A stretch of DNA of 19,594 bases, from NCBI GenBank assembly GCA_945903655.1, contig CAMDOY010000026.1, positions 1 to 19,594 on the forward strand. Direction: 5' to 3'. The stretch is from Rhizobium sp. Q54 (GTDB lineage Bacteria > Pseudomonadota > Alphaproteobacteria > Rhizobiales > Beijerinckiaceae). This document shows positions 1 to 7,405 of the stretch, one piece after another. The first letter of the stretch is position 1. Each line of letters begins with the position of its first letter. Position numbers and translations under genes: made by a program. Under the pieces are notes generated by a model. It was not told the DNA's origin, did no database searches, and saw only the letters and a program-made list of their open reading frames with translations.

Positions 1-1
1 T

Positions 2-904
2 CCTACCGTCGAACTGGGCGGCATGGTCTGGGCCTATATGGGCCCGCCCGACCGCAAGCCCCCGCCGCCGGACTATGAATGGACGCGCGTGCCGCACGAC
101 TTCCTGCATGTGTCGAAGACCTATCAGGAATGCAACTATCTGCAGGCGCTGGAAGGCGGGCTCGACACCGCCCATTCTTCCTACGCCCACAACAACAACA
201 TGTCCGCCAAGAGCGATCCGCGCCTCATGGACAAGTCGCCCCGCCTTGACGTGAATCCCACGGACTATGGCTACAAATATGTCTCGACGCGCCAGATGGG
301 CGAGGGCGACACCTATGTGCGCCTCTATCATTATGTGATGCCCTTCCAGCAGATGCGCGGTGGCATTCACGAATTCAGCGGCGCGCGGCGCAAGTCCCCG
401 GCGCTTGACGGTCATATCTGGGCGCCGATCGACGACTACACGACCTATGTCTACAACTGGCACCATACCTATGACGACACGACGCCGGTGGATCAGGCGC
501 ATCGCGACGCCACCGAGACCTTCTATGGCCGTGGCCCCGACGACATGATCCCGGGCACCTATAGGCTGAAGAAGAACAGGGCGAACGACTACATGATCGA
601 CCGCCAGCTCCAGAAGGAGAAGGTCTTCACCGGCATCGTGGGCATCAATACCCAGGACTTCGCGCTGCAGGAGGGCATGGGCCACATTGTTGATCGCACC
701 CGCGAACATCTGGGCTCCACGGACCGGGCCATCATCACCATGCGCGCCATGCTGCTGCGCGCCATCGACACGGTGGAGAAGGGCGGCGAGGCGCCGGGCG
801 CCGATCCGCAGACCCATCGGGGCATGCGGCCCTTCGACAATTTCGTGAAGGCGGGAGAAGACTGGCGCGCCATCTTCGAGCCCGAGACAAAGGCCAAGTG
901 GTGA
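2..904 (+). CDS. Rieske non-heme iron ring-hydroxylating oxygenase, alpha subunit (C-terminal part, cut by window edge)
   Basis: The reading frame is open from the first bases, so the N-terminal Rieske [2Fe-2S] domain lies upstream of the window and the internal ATG at 23 is not the start. What remains is the catalytic domain of the phthalate 4,5-dioxygenase-like group. It begins with GGMVWAYMGPP, a motif that follows the Rieske domain in this family. The mononuclear iron site is visible as LEGGLDTAHSSYAH, with the bridging Asp near 164-166 and two His ligands near 173 and 188. The third, carboxylate ligand is probably the Asp at 656-658 in TQDFALQEGMG. The tail IVDRTREHLGSTDRAI is typical of the family. 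Such enzymes take electrons from a separate reductase, which is not in this window. The stop overlaps the next gene by 7 bp, which implies co-translation. The family call is firm; the substrate is unknown. Confidence 0.93.
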   Translation, partial: PTVELGGMVWAYMGPPDRKPPPPDYEWTRVPHDFLHVSKTYQECNYLQALEGGLDTAHSSYAHNNNMSAKSDPRLMDKSPRLDVNPTDYGYKYVSTRQMGEGDTYVRLYHYVMPFQQMRGGIHEFSGARRKSPALDGHIWAPIDDYTTYVYNWHHTYDDTTPVDQAHRDATETFYGRGPDDMIPGTYRLKKNRANDYMIDRQLQKEKVFTGIVGINTQDFALQEGMGHIVDRTREHLGSTDRAIITMRAMLLRAIDTVEKGGEAPGADPQTHRGMRPFDNFVKAGEDWRAIFEPETKAKW

Positions 905-2241
905 CGCAGGACAGCATCACCCGCGCCATCGTCACCTTCGCTTTCGCCAGCTACGCGCGCCCCCTCGACGTGCCGCGCCGGGATGCGCTGACGGCTCGCA
1001 TGATGGACATGCTGGGCTGCGCCATCGCGGCCAGCGAGGACGAAGAGGTGCGCCGTGTCGCGGTCGCCCTCGGCTTCACGGGCGAATCCGGGCCTTGTAC
1101 GGCGCTGACGCTGGGGAAGGGCGCAGTGGACACCGTCGCCTTTCTCAATGGCATGATGGTGCGCTTCCATGATTGGAACGACACCTATGTGGGCCGGAAT
1201 GGCGGTCACCCCTCTGATATCATCGCCGCAGCCCTTGCGGCGGGCGAGGAGGGCCATTGCAGCGGCGACGAGGTGTTGCGCGCCATCGCCGCCGGGCAGC
1301 ATCTTATGCTCGACATGTGCGACGGCTCCAATGCGCTGGCGCGGGGCTGGGACCACGCCACCTATGTGGGCATCGCCGCCACGGTGGCTGTGGGTCTGCT
1401 GCGCGGGCTGAACGAGACGCAATTCGCCCACGCCATTTCCATGATCACGGCGGCGAACAACATGCTCATCGCCCGCTCCGCCAAGGTCTCGGCCTGGCGG
1501 AGCCTCGCGTCGCCGCAGGCCCTGCGCAATGCGCTCTTCGTGACGGCCCTGGCCAAAGCCGATGTCTCCGGCCCCGACCCGGTTTTCGAAGGGCGACTGG
1601 GCTTTCTGGAGGTCATCTGCGGCGATCTGCATCTGGCGCTGGACCCCATGCGCGAGCGCAGCGGCGACACCCATCTCAAACGCTTTCCGGCGGTCTTCCA
1701 CGCTCAGGCGCCCTGCGAGATCGCGCTGGAGATGCGCGAGGAACTGGGGGCGGATCTGCTGGCTGAGATCGACGAGATCGAGGTGGCGACCCATGCTTTC
1801 GCCATCCATTGGGCGGGCTCCATCCCCGCGCTCTGGGAGCCCGAGAACCGCGAGACCGCCGACCACAGCATCCCCTTCATGGTGGCGCTGGCCCTGTTGC
1901 GAGGGCAGTTGCACCACCACGACATCGAGGCGGGCATTCAAGACGCCGCCGTGCGCGCGCTCACCCGCAGGGTGCGCGTGGTGGAGGACCCCGCTGCTTC
2001 CGCCGCCTGGCCAAAGCAGGCGCCCGCGCGCATCGCCATCATGGCGGGTGGGCGCAAATTCGAGCGGGCGCTGATCGCAGGCAAGGGCCATGCGGCGCGC
2101 CCGCTAAGCCCGGAGCAGCGGGCGGACAAGCTGATCGACAACGCTACGCCGGTACTGGGCGCCGAACGCGCCGAGGCCTGGGCCAAGCGATTGGGTGGAT
2201 TTGCGGAGCTGATCGACGTCTCCGAGGCTCTTCGTCCCTAG
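898..2241 (+). CDS. MmgE/PrpD family protein (2-methylcitrate dehydratase-like)
   Basis: The 447-residue protein has the usual length and motifs of the MmgE/PrpD family. These are RMMDMLGCAIA near residues 34-44, FHDWNDTYVGRNGGHPSD at about 90-107 (acid residues followed by HPSD near the presumed active site), the helical region RGWDHATYVGIAATVAVGLL, and KRFPAVFHAQAP near 261, which matches the family's K-x-x-P segment. Characterised members include 2-methylcitrate dehydratase, cis-aconitate decarboxylase and iminodisuccinate epimerase, so the fold fits dehydration, decarboxylation or epimerisation of a polycarboxylate. No methylcitrate synthase or lyase is nearby, so classical propionate metabolism is unlikely. 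The start is GTG at 898 or the adjacent GTG at 901; both overlap or touch the end of the Rieske gene, so the two are probably translated together. The exact substrate cannot be told. Confidence 0.92.
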   Translation: MVTQDSITRAIVTFAFASYARPLDVPRRDALTARMMDMLGCAIAASEDEEVRRVAVALGFTGESGPCTALTLGKGAVDTVAFLNGMMVRFHDWNDTYVGRNGGHPSDIIAAALAAGEEGHCSGDEVLRAIAAGQHLMLDMCDGSNALARGWDHATYVGIAATVAVGLLRGLNETQFAHAISMITAANNMLIARSAKVSAWRSLASPQALRNALFVTALAKADVSGPDPVFEGRLGFLEVICGDLHLALDPMRERSGDTHLKRFPAVFHAQAPCEIALEMREELGADLLAEIDEIEVATHAFAIHWAGSIPALWEPENRETADHSIPFMVALALLRGQLHHHDIEAGIQDAAVRALTRRVRVVEDPAASAAWPKQAPARIAIMAGGRKFERALIAGKGHAARPLSPEQRADKLIDNATPVLGAERAEAWAKRLGGFAELIDVSEALRP

Positions 2242-2274
2242 GGAAAGTCACGCGTATTTTTCTGGCGAGAAGGC

Positions 2275-2302
2275 TTAACATGCTCCCGGCGCATGTTATG
2301 CT
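2275..2302 (+). promoter_or_regulatory. Candidate promoter with embedded inverted-repeat operator upstream of the hydrolase pair
   Basis: The 86-bp gap after the MmgE/PrpD gene contains TAACATGC (2276-2283) and its exact reverse complement GCATGTTA (2291-2298), separated by 7 bp. The left arm overlaps a -35-like TTAACA (2275-2280). The right arm overlaps a -10-like TATGCT (2297-2302), at 16-bp spacing. Transcription would start about 20 bp before the ribosome binding site of the first hydrolase. The arrangement fits a dimeric regulator covering a promoter. A hairpin is the alternative reading, but no T-run follows. The operator function is inferred. Confidence 0.45.
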
Positions 2303-2327
2303 GCTGCAAAATACGGGAGGCTGGGTG

Positions 2328-3224
2328 ATGTTCCTGCAAGACTACGAACCCAAGTGGGCGGAGGTGGGCGGCGTCCGCACCCGCTATTTCGAGGCTGGCG
2401 AGGGGCCGCCTCTGGTGCTCATCCATGGCGGGCAGGTGGGCGATCATGCGGGCGGGGAAAGCGCGCAGGATTGGGACCTGAATTTCACAGCACTCGCCAA
2501 GCGCTTCCGCGTCATCGCCATCGACCGATTGGGGCAGGGCTTCACCGACCTGCCGCTGTGCGATGAAGACTACACCATGGCGGCGTCCGTAAAGCATGTG
2601 GCTGGCCTCCTGACGCAGCTGGGCCTTGGTCCCTATCATCTGGTGGGCCATTCGCGCGGCGGTTATGTGTCCTCACGCATCGCGCTGGATTACCCATGGC
2701 TGGCGGCGAGTTGCATCGTCATCGACAGCGCCTCGGCTGCGCCCGGCGAAGGGCGGAACGATGTCGTTTTCGCCTGCAACCCCCATGCGCCGCATACGCT
2801 GGAGTCGTCGCGGTACGTCTATGAACATTATTCCTATGCGAAGGAGAATGTGACCGACGACTGGCTCGCCATGAAGCAGACCATCAATGATCTGCCGAAG
2901 AACCATGTGGCCACACAAAAGATGCTTGAGGAAGGTCAGCTCGCCTCGCGCTTCCTGCCGCGCCTCGTTGATGACCGCGACGACATGTATCGGAAGATCG
3001 AGGGCGATGGCTTTCGTCGTCCGGTGCTGTTGATCTGGGGCTACAATGATCCAACGGCGCCCCTCGCCATGGGGCTGCGCTATTACCACATGATCGCGCA
3101 GAAACAACCGCGCACCAGCCTGCATATCTTCAATCAGGCCGGTCATTTCAGCTTCCGCGAGCGCGCTGAAGAATTCAATCGCGTGGTCAGCGCCTTTGTT
3201 CTGGGGGTGGCCCATGGCGAGTAA
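2328..3224 (+). CDS. Alpha/beta hydrolase, C-C bond (meta-cleavage product) hydrolase-like, copy 1
   Basis: This 298-residue alpha/beta-hydrolase has the complete catalytic apparatus: oxyanion-side HGG at residues 33-35, nucleophile elbow GHSRGG with Ser109, acid Asp241 in WGYND, and His273 in NQAGHF. The HxGG start, GHSxGG elbow and WGxxD motif are those of MhpC/BphD-type hydrolases, which split vinylogous 1,5-diketones made by extradiol ring cleavage; other ester or C-C substrates are possible. The frame stays open far upstream, but the start is set at ATG 2328 because GGGAGG (2315-2320) lies 7 bp before it and the homology begins just after it. It overlaps the next, paralogous hydrolase gene by 11 bp. 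No signal peptide is seen, so it should be cytoplasmic. Confidence 0.92.
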   Translation: MFLQDYEPKWAEVGGVRTRYFEAGEGPPLVLIHGGQVGDHAGGESAQDWDLNFTALAKRFRVIAIDRLGQGFTDLPLCDEDYTMAASVKHVAGLLTQLGLGPYHLVGHSRGGYVSSRIALDYPWLAASCIVIDSASAAPGEGRNDVVFACNPHAPHTLESSRYVYEHYSYAKENVTDDWLAMKQTINDLPKNHVATQKMLEEGQLASRFLPRLVDDRDDMYRKIEGDGFRRPVLLIWGYNDPTAPLAMGLRYYHMIAQKQPRTSLHIFNQAGHFSFRERAEEFNRVVSAFVLGVAHGE

Positions 3225-4134
3225 GATGATCGAATCCTATCGGCCTGTGTCGCTCGACATGGGTGCAGAAAAATGGATGGACGTGGATGGTGTCCGCACC
3301 CGCTATTTCGATGAGGGCGAAGGCGAGCGCATCGTCTTCATCCATGGCGTGCAGATGGGCACGACGGATGGATCAAGCAACGCGCGGTCCTGGGAGCTGA
3401 ATTTTTCCGTGCTGATGCAGGCGCATAATTGCATCTCCCTGGATCGCCTGGGGCAGGGATATACCGATAATCCCAAGTGCGATGATGACTACACCATGCA
3501 CGCCAGCGTGCAGCACATCATCGCCTTCCTCGATAAGCTCGGCAAAAAGCCCTATCATCTCGTGGGTCATTCGCGCGGCGGCTATATCGTGACGCGCATC
3601 ACGCTGGAGCGACCGGATCTCGTGAAATCCACGATCTGCGTCTCCTCGGGAACCCTGTCGCCGGGGGTGACGCGCACCCATGTGATGGTGCGCAACAGGC
3701 CGCAACCCGAGGATACCGTGGAGAGCATTCGCTGGTATCTGGAGCGTTATTCCTACAACCCGTCCATCGTCACGGAGGCCTGGATCGAGGAGAGCCTGAA
3801 GATCGCGAAACTAGAAAAGAGCCAGTTTGCAGCCTCCCGCATGTATGACGGCGGTCTCCTGTTCAAACAGTTTGCGCCAAAACTTCTGGCGCAACGCACG
3901 CAGACGCACCGCTGGTTGATTGAACGGGGCATGCCATGCCCAACCCTTGTCACCTGGGGCTACAATGACCCCGGCGCTGACTTCGAGGCTGGGCAGCAAC
4001 TGATCGAGCTTTTCATGAAGCTTCAGCGCAAGACGGAAGTGCGGATCTTCAACAGGTCCGGTCATTTCGTCTATCGCGAGCACCCAGCAGGCTTCAATCG
4101 CCTGCTGGATGGCTGGGTGCGCGCCCAAGCCTGA
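3214..4134 (+). CDS. Alpha/beta hydrolase, C-C bond hydrolase-like, copy 2
   Basis: This 306-residue paralogue of the preceding hydrolase shares GVRTRYF, DRLGQG, DDYTM, PYHLVGHSRGGY, TWGYNDP and GHF-x-x-RE. The triad is intact: Ser120 in GHSRGG, Asp252 in WGYND, His284 in NRSGHF. The cap region (about residues 150-240) differs most, which in this family is where substrate specificity lies. ATG 3214 is chosen over the upstream TTG 3196 because a G-rich Shine-Dalgarno (GGGGG, 3203-3207) stands 6 bp before it. It overlaps the end of copy 1 by 11 bp, so translation is probably coupled. The two may hydrolyse different cleavage products or form a hetero-oligomer; neither can be decided from sequence. 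Confidence 0.92.
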   Translation: MASKMIESYRPVSLDMGAEKWMDVDGVRTRYFDEGEGERIVFIHGVQMGTTDGSSNARSWELNFSVLMQAHNCISLDRLGQGYTDNPKCDDDYTMHASVQHIIAFLDKLGKKPYHLVGHSRGGYIVTRITLERPDLVKSTICVSSGTLSPGVTRTHVMVRNRPQPEDTVESIRWYLERYSYNPSIVTEAWIEESLKIAKLEKSQFAASRMYDGGLLFKQFAPKLLAQRTQTHRWLIERGMPCPTLVTWGYNDPGADFEAGQQLIELFMKLQRKTEVRIFNRSGHFVYREHPAGFNRLLDGWVRAQA

Positions 4135-4150
4135 GGCCGCAATGTCTGAT

Positions 4151-4181
4151 CTGACGCAGAATAAGCAAACCTGCTGATAAT
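4151..4181 (+). promoter_or_regulatory. Weak candidate promoter before the glutathione transferase
   Basis: The 70-bp gap holds GATAAT (4176-4181, five of six matches to a sigma-70 -10) and CTGACG (4151-4156, four of six to a -35) at a long 19-bp spacing. The start would fall about 17 bp before the GST start codon. This is weak on its own; read-through from the hydrolases is equally possible. Confidence 0.2.
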
Positions 4182-4204
4182 GAACCCAATATGGGAAGCA
4201 ACAG

Positions 4205-4828
4205 ATGATCGATCTTTATTTCTGGACCACGGACAATGGCTACAAGGCTCGCACCGCGATGGAAGAGTCCGGCCTGCCCTACAAGCTGAAAATCATCAAT
4301 ATCCGCAACCGCGATCAATTTGCGCCGGAGTTCCTCAAGATCAGCCCGGGGCACAAGATCCCCGCGATCATTGATCATGATGGCCCGGGCGGCCAGACTA
4401 TTTCCTTATGTGAGTCCGGCGCCATCCTGAAGTATCTGGGTGAAAAGGCGGGCAATGGCCTTTATCCCACAGACGCTCTTGCGCGCCTCAAATGCGACCA
4501 ATGGCTGTTTTACGGTTCCGCCACATTCACCACGCTCGCCCAGCAATTCGGGCACTGGGTCAAGCGCTCGCCCGATGTGGTTCCGCCTGCGCAGAAGCAC
4601 TATACCGAAGTGCTCAAGGACATGCTCGTGACGCTCAACACCCATCTGGGGGAGCATGAGTATTTCGCCGACGTGTTCACGGTGGCGGATATTTCCATCT
4701 ATGCGGATGTGCATGTGCATGGGGTCAATGACATAGGTCTGGACGCCTATCCCCATGTTCGTCGCTGGCATGACGCCATTGAGAAGCGGCCTGCCGTCCA
4801 GCGCGCCTGGGGCCCGCACGAGGGCTGA
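4205..4828 (+). CDS. Glutathione S-transferase, YfcG/Nu-class-like
   Basis: The 207-residue protein has the two GST domains. The N-terminal thioredoxin fold begins DLYFWTTDNGYKA, with Thr8/Thr9/Asn11 where YfcG-type enzymes use Thr and Asn rather than a catalytic Tyr or Cys. FAPEFLKISPGHKIPAI carries the cis-proline (Pro53), and LCESGAILKYL has the Glu70-Ser71 pair that binds the glutathione glutamyl group. The all-helical C-terminal domain contains the N-capping-like TVADISIYADV. YfcG-class proteins are often disulfide-bond reductases. In aromatic catabolic clusters related GSTs also isomerise, dehalogenate or cleave aryl ethers. GGGAAG stands 6 bp before ATG 4205. It is probably cytoplasmic; the substrate is unknown. 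Confidence 0.9.
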   Translation: MIDLYFWTTDNGYKARTAMEESGLPYKLKIINIRNRDQFAPEFLKISPGHKIPAIIDHDGPGGQTISLCESGAILKYLGEKAGNGLYPTDALARLKCDQWLFYGSATFTTLAQQFGHWVKRSPDVVPPAQKHYTEVLKDMLVTLNTHLGEHEYFADVFTVADISIYADVHVHGVNDIGLDAYPHVRRWHDAIEKRPAVQRAWGPHEG

Positions 4829-4901
4829 TGAGGCCGGAGTAAATGAGCGCGCGGGATTTCGCTGGATGAGGTGCGTTGGGAGATGTCTGCCGAGGTCGTT
4901 T

Positions 4902-4929
4902 TTGACGATTACGATGGGGATGTTTCAAT
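4902..4929 (+). promoter_or_regulatory. Weak candidate promoter before the molybdenum hydroxylase gene
   Basis: Within the 128-bp gap after the GST gene, TTGACG (4902-4907) and TTCAAT (4924-4929) lie 16 bp apart, about 27 bp before the start codon. The -35 element is good (five of six) and the -10 is poor. No terminator-like hairpin was found in this gap. Confidence 0.2.
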
Positions 4930-4956
4930 ACCAAGCGCGCATGAAGGTGGGGTCGA

Positions 4957-7335
4957 ATGAAACCGCAGGGAATGTCTGGAGCGCATTTGGCAAGCGCAGG
5001 GGTCGATGGCGCGGCGGAGCCGCCTGAACGAATGTTCACTGGCGTCGGCGCGTCTATGCTACGCAGAGAGGATGAACGGTTTCTCAAGGGAAGCGGTTGC
5101 TTCACTGATGATGTCAGCCATGCAGGCTCCGCCCACGCCGCCATGCTTCGCTCGCCCCATGCCCATGCGCGAATTGTCTCCATGACAGATGAAGCCGCCC
5201 GGCATTCGCCCGGCGTTTTAGCTGTTTTAACGGCTCCCGATGCAAAAGCATTGCGGCCGCTGCCGCATCGCCCCATGCCGACTGGCGGATTGGATGTGGA
5301 AGTCTTCAACGCGGACGGCTCCGGCCCCTTCGCTTCGCCCCATTTTCCTCTTGCAGGGCCGGAAGTCCGCTTTATCGGGGAAGTGATCGCAGTCGTGTTG
5401 GCGCAGACCGCGCTTCAGGCCCGTGACGCCGCCGAACGCATATCTGTCGAGTGGGAGATTCTGCCTGCTGTGGTTGATGGTCTTGCGGCCTGTGAACCGG
5501 GCGCTGCGCCTGTTTGGACACAGCGGGCGACGAATGTCATTCTGGACGCCAGCCTTGGAGATGCGTTGGCGGTGGAGCAGATATTCGCCAGCGCTCCGCA
5601 TAGGGTGAGTCTGGATGCGCTGATCCCGCGCGTCACTGCAGCGCCGCTTGAGCCTCGGGCGGTGCGGGCGCACTATGATGCAGCGCGTGATCATTATACG
5701 GTTTATGCCGGAGGCGGAGGCGCCGTGCGCCATAAGTCGGCGCTGGCGACGGTCCTTGGTGTCGAGCCGGATCAGGTGCGTGTCATAGCTGGTGATGTCG
5801 GCGGAAATTTTGGCAGTCGCAATCCATTATCGCCCGAATTCGCTCTGGTGGCCTGGGCGTCGAAGCTTGTGGGAAGGCCCATTGCGTGGACGGCTGATCG
5901 GCATGAATCCTTTTTGTCCGACTATCAGGGCAGGGATCTCCATGTGAAGGCGGAGCTGGCGTTTGATGCGGAGGGCAGGTTTCTTGCGATGCGGGAGTCC
6001 AGCGTTCTGAATCTTGGCGCCTATGCGGTGACGATTGTGCCGTCCATCAAATCTGCTGAACTGATGACGAGCGTCTACAAGATTCCCAGCGCTTGCGCCC
6101 ATGTGCGTGTGGTCAATACGAACTTGCCGCCGATCACCAATCTGCGCGGCGCAGGCAGGCCCGAGGCCATGTATGTGATCGAACGGCTGATCGATCAGGC
6201 GGCCATGGAACTCAAGATGGATCGTCTGGAGATCCGGCGTAAAAATCTGCTTGGCCTTGAAGACGGGCGTCACCGCAATTCCCTCGGCATTGTTTACGAC
6301 GAAGGGGATTTCGCATCCGCCATGGAGGTTGTGGTTGGTCTTGGCGATTGGGCGGGTTTCGAAGATCGCAAGGTTGACTCCGGTAAACGTGGGAAGCTGC
6401 GCGGGATCGGCATTTCCAACTATCTTGAAATAACCACGGGCGACCCCTTTGAAAGGGCCGTCATTCATGTGCATCCGGAGGGGGGCTTCGATGTGATCAT
6501 CGGCACCCAATCCAGCGGGCAGGGTCATGAAACGAGTTTTGCGCAGGTGGTGTCCCAATGGCTGGAGGTCCCTTTCGAGAGCGTGCGCATTCTCAGTGGC
6601 GACACCGATATTGCGAGGGCTGGCGGGGGCACGGCTTCCAGCCGGTCCATGCGCATGGCTGGGATCGTCATCAAGGGTGCGGTCGTCGATCTCATTGAGA
6701 AAGCAAAAAAGGCGGCGGCTGAGCGTCTTGAGGTCGCCCAGGCTGACATTCTTTACGAGGCCGGCTGTTGCCGTGTGCGGGGGACGGATAGGGCGGTCAC
6801 GCTCTTTGAAATCGCGATGCAGCAACCGGGCGGGCTTTCAGGAGCCTATGAAGAAGTCCACCGCGTCGCAGGGTTTCCCTATGGTGCGGCGATCGCCGAG
6901 GTGGAGGTTGATCCGCAGACCGGCTTCGCTCAGGTCGTGCAATATGTCGCTGTAGATGACGTGGGAACAGCGGTGAACCCCATGATCATTCATGGCCAGA
7001 CCCATGGCGGAATTGTCCAGGGCATAGGGCAGGCGCTGCTTGAGCGCTGCATCTATGATCGCGAGGGTCAGTTGCTGTCGGGCTCGCTCATGGATTACGC
7101 CTTGCCGCGCGCGTCTGACGTTCCTTTCTTCGGGACGGAAATACTCGAACTGCCATCTGCGACCAATGAATTGGGGGTTCGCGCTGGTGGCGAGGGTGGC
7201 GTCGTCCCGGCGCCCGCCGCCATCATGAATGCGCTGCTCGACGCGCTTCGCCCCCTCGGGGTGACGGATCTGCCGTTGCCGGCGACGCCGCAATCCATTT
7301 GGCGCGCAATGGAAGCCAATTGTCCGCCCGCATAA
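4957..7335 (+). CDS. Molybdopterin-binding large subunit of a xanthine dehydrogenase/CO dehydrogenase-family hydroxylase (stand-alone)
   Basis: The 792 residues match the large, molybdenum-cofactor-binding subunit of the CoxL/XdhB type. The N-terminal hammerhead domain is about residues 30-170 (FLKGSGCFTDD; VRFIGEVIAVVLA). The cofactor-binding part has DVGGNFGSR near 280-288, NLRGAGRPEA at 395-404 and GQGHETSFAQVV at 521-532. The catalytic-glutamate segment GGEGGVVPAPAA spans 744-755, with Glu746. The CoxL-specific Cys-containing loop is not present (RGAGRPEA instead), so CO oxidation is unlikely; hydroxylation of an N-heterocycle, aldehyde or aromatic is more plausible. These enzymes normally need a [2Fe-2S] subunit and an FAD subunit, and neither is adjacent here. 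GGTGGGG precedes ATG 4957; a later ATG at 5032 is possible. Confidence 0.93.
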   Translation: MKPQGMSGAHLASAGVDGAAEPPERMFTGVGASMLRREDERFLKGSGCFTDDVSHAGSAHAAMLRSPHAHARIVSMTDEAARHSPGVLAVLTAPDAKALRPLPHRPMPTGGLDVEVFNADGSGPFASPHFPLAGPEVRFIGEVIAVVLAQTALQARDAAERISVEWEILPAVVDGLAACEPGAAPVWTQRATNVILDASLGDALAVEQIFASAPHRVSLDALIPRVTAAPLEPRAVRAHYDAARDHYTVYAGGGGAVRHKSALATVLGVEPDQVRVIAGDVGGNFGSRNPLSPEFALVAWASKLVGRPIAWTADRHESFLSDYQGRDLHVKAELAFDAEGRFLAMRESSVLNLGAYAVTIVPSIKSAELMTSVYKIPSACAHVRVVNTNLPPITNLRGAGRPEAMYVIERLIDQAAMELKMDRLEIRRKNLLGLEDGRHRNSLGIVYDEGDFASAMEVVVGLGDWAGFEDRKVDSGKRGKLRGIGISNYLEITTGDPFERAVIHVHPEGGFDVIIGTQSSGQGHETSFAQVVSQWLEVPFESVRILSGDTDIARAGGGTASSRSMRMAGIVIKGAVVDLIEKAKKAAAERLEVAQADILYEAGCCRVRGTDRAVTLFEIAMQQPGGLSGAYEEVHRVAGFPYGAAIAEVEVDPQTGFAQVVQYVAVDDVGTAVNPMIIHGQTHGGIVQGIGQALLERCIYDREGQLLSGSLMDYALPRASDVPFFGTEILELPSATNELGVRAGGEGGVVPAPAAIMNALLDALRPLGVTDLPLPATPQSIWRAMEANCPPA

Positions 7336-7338
7336 GAA

Positions 7339-7368
7339 TTGGCTATTCCCGTTTCAAACTGATAAAAT
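7339..7368 (+). promoter_or_regulatory. Candidate sigma-70-like promoter for the Bug-MBL-MBL-LLM operon
   Basis: The 70-bp gap before the Bug-type gene is clearly more AT-rich than its surroundings. It contains TTGGCT (7339-7344) and TAAAAT (7363-7368) with an 18-bp spacer, matching four and five of six consensus positions. Transcription would begin near 7375, leaving a leader of about 30 nt with AGGGAGG (7391-7397) placed 8 bp before the start codon. It is probably the main promoter for the following four coupled genes. Confidence 0.4.
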
Positions 7369-7405
7369 CAAACGAAATCGAAAGCAAAAAAGGGAGGTCC
7401 TCAAG

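Noticed and set aside
589..2091. 500-codon open frame on the minus strand across the Rieske and MmgE/PrpD genes
   Set aside because: The predicted protein is rich in Arg, His and Gly with no family motifs, and it lies antisense to two clear genes; such frames arise from high GC at third positions.
1809..2327. N-terminal extension of hydrolase copy 1 into the MmgE/PrpD gene
   Set aside because: It is open by chance in a shifted frame; homology and GGGAGG place the start at 2328.
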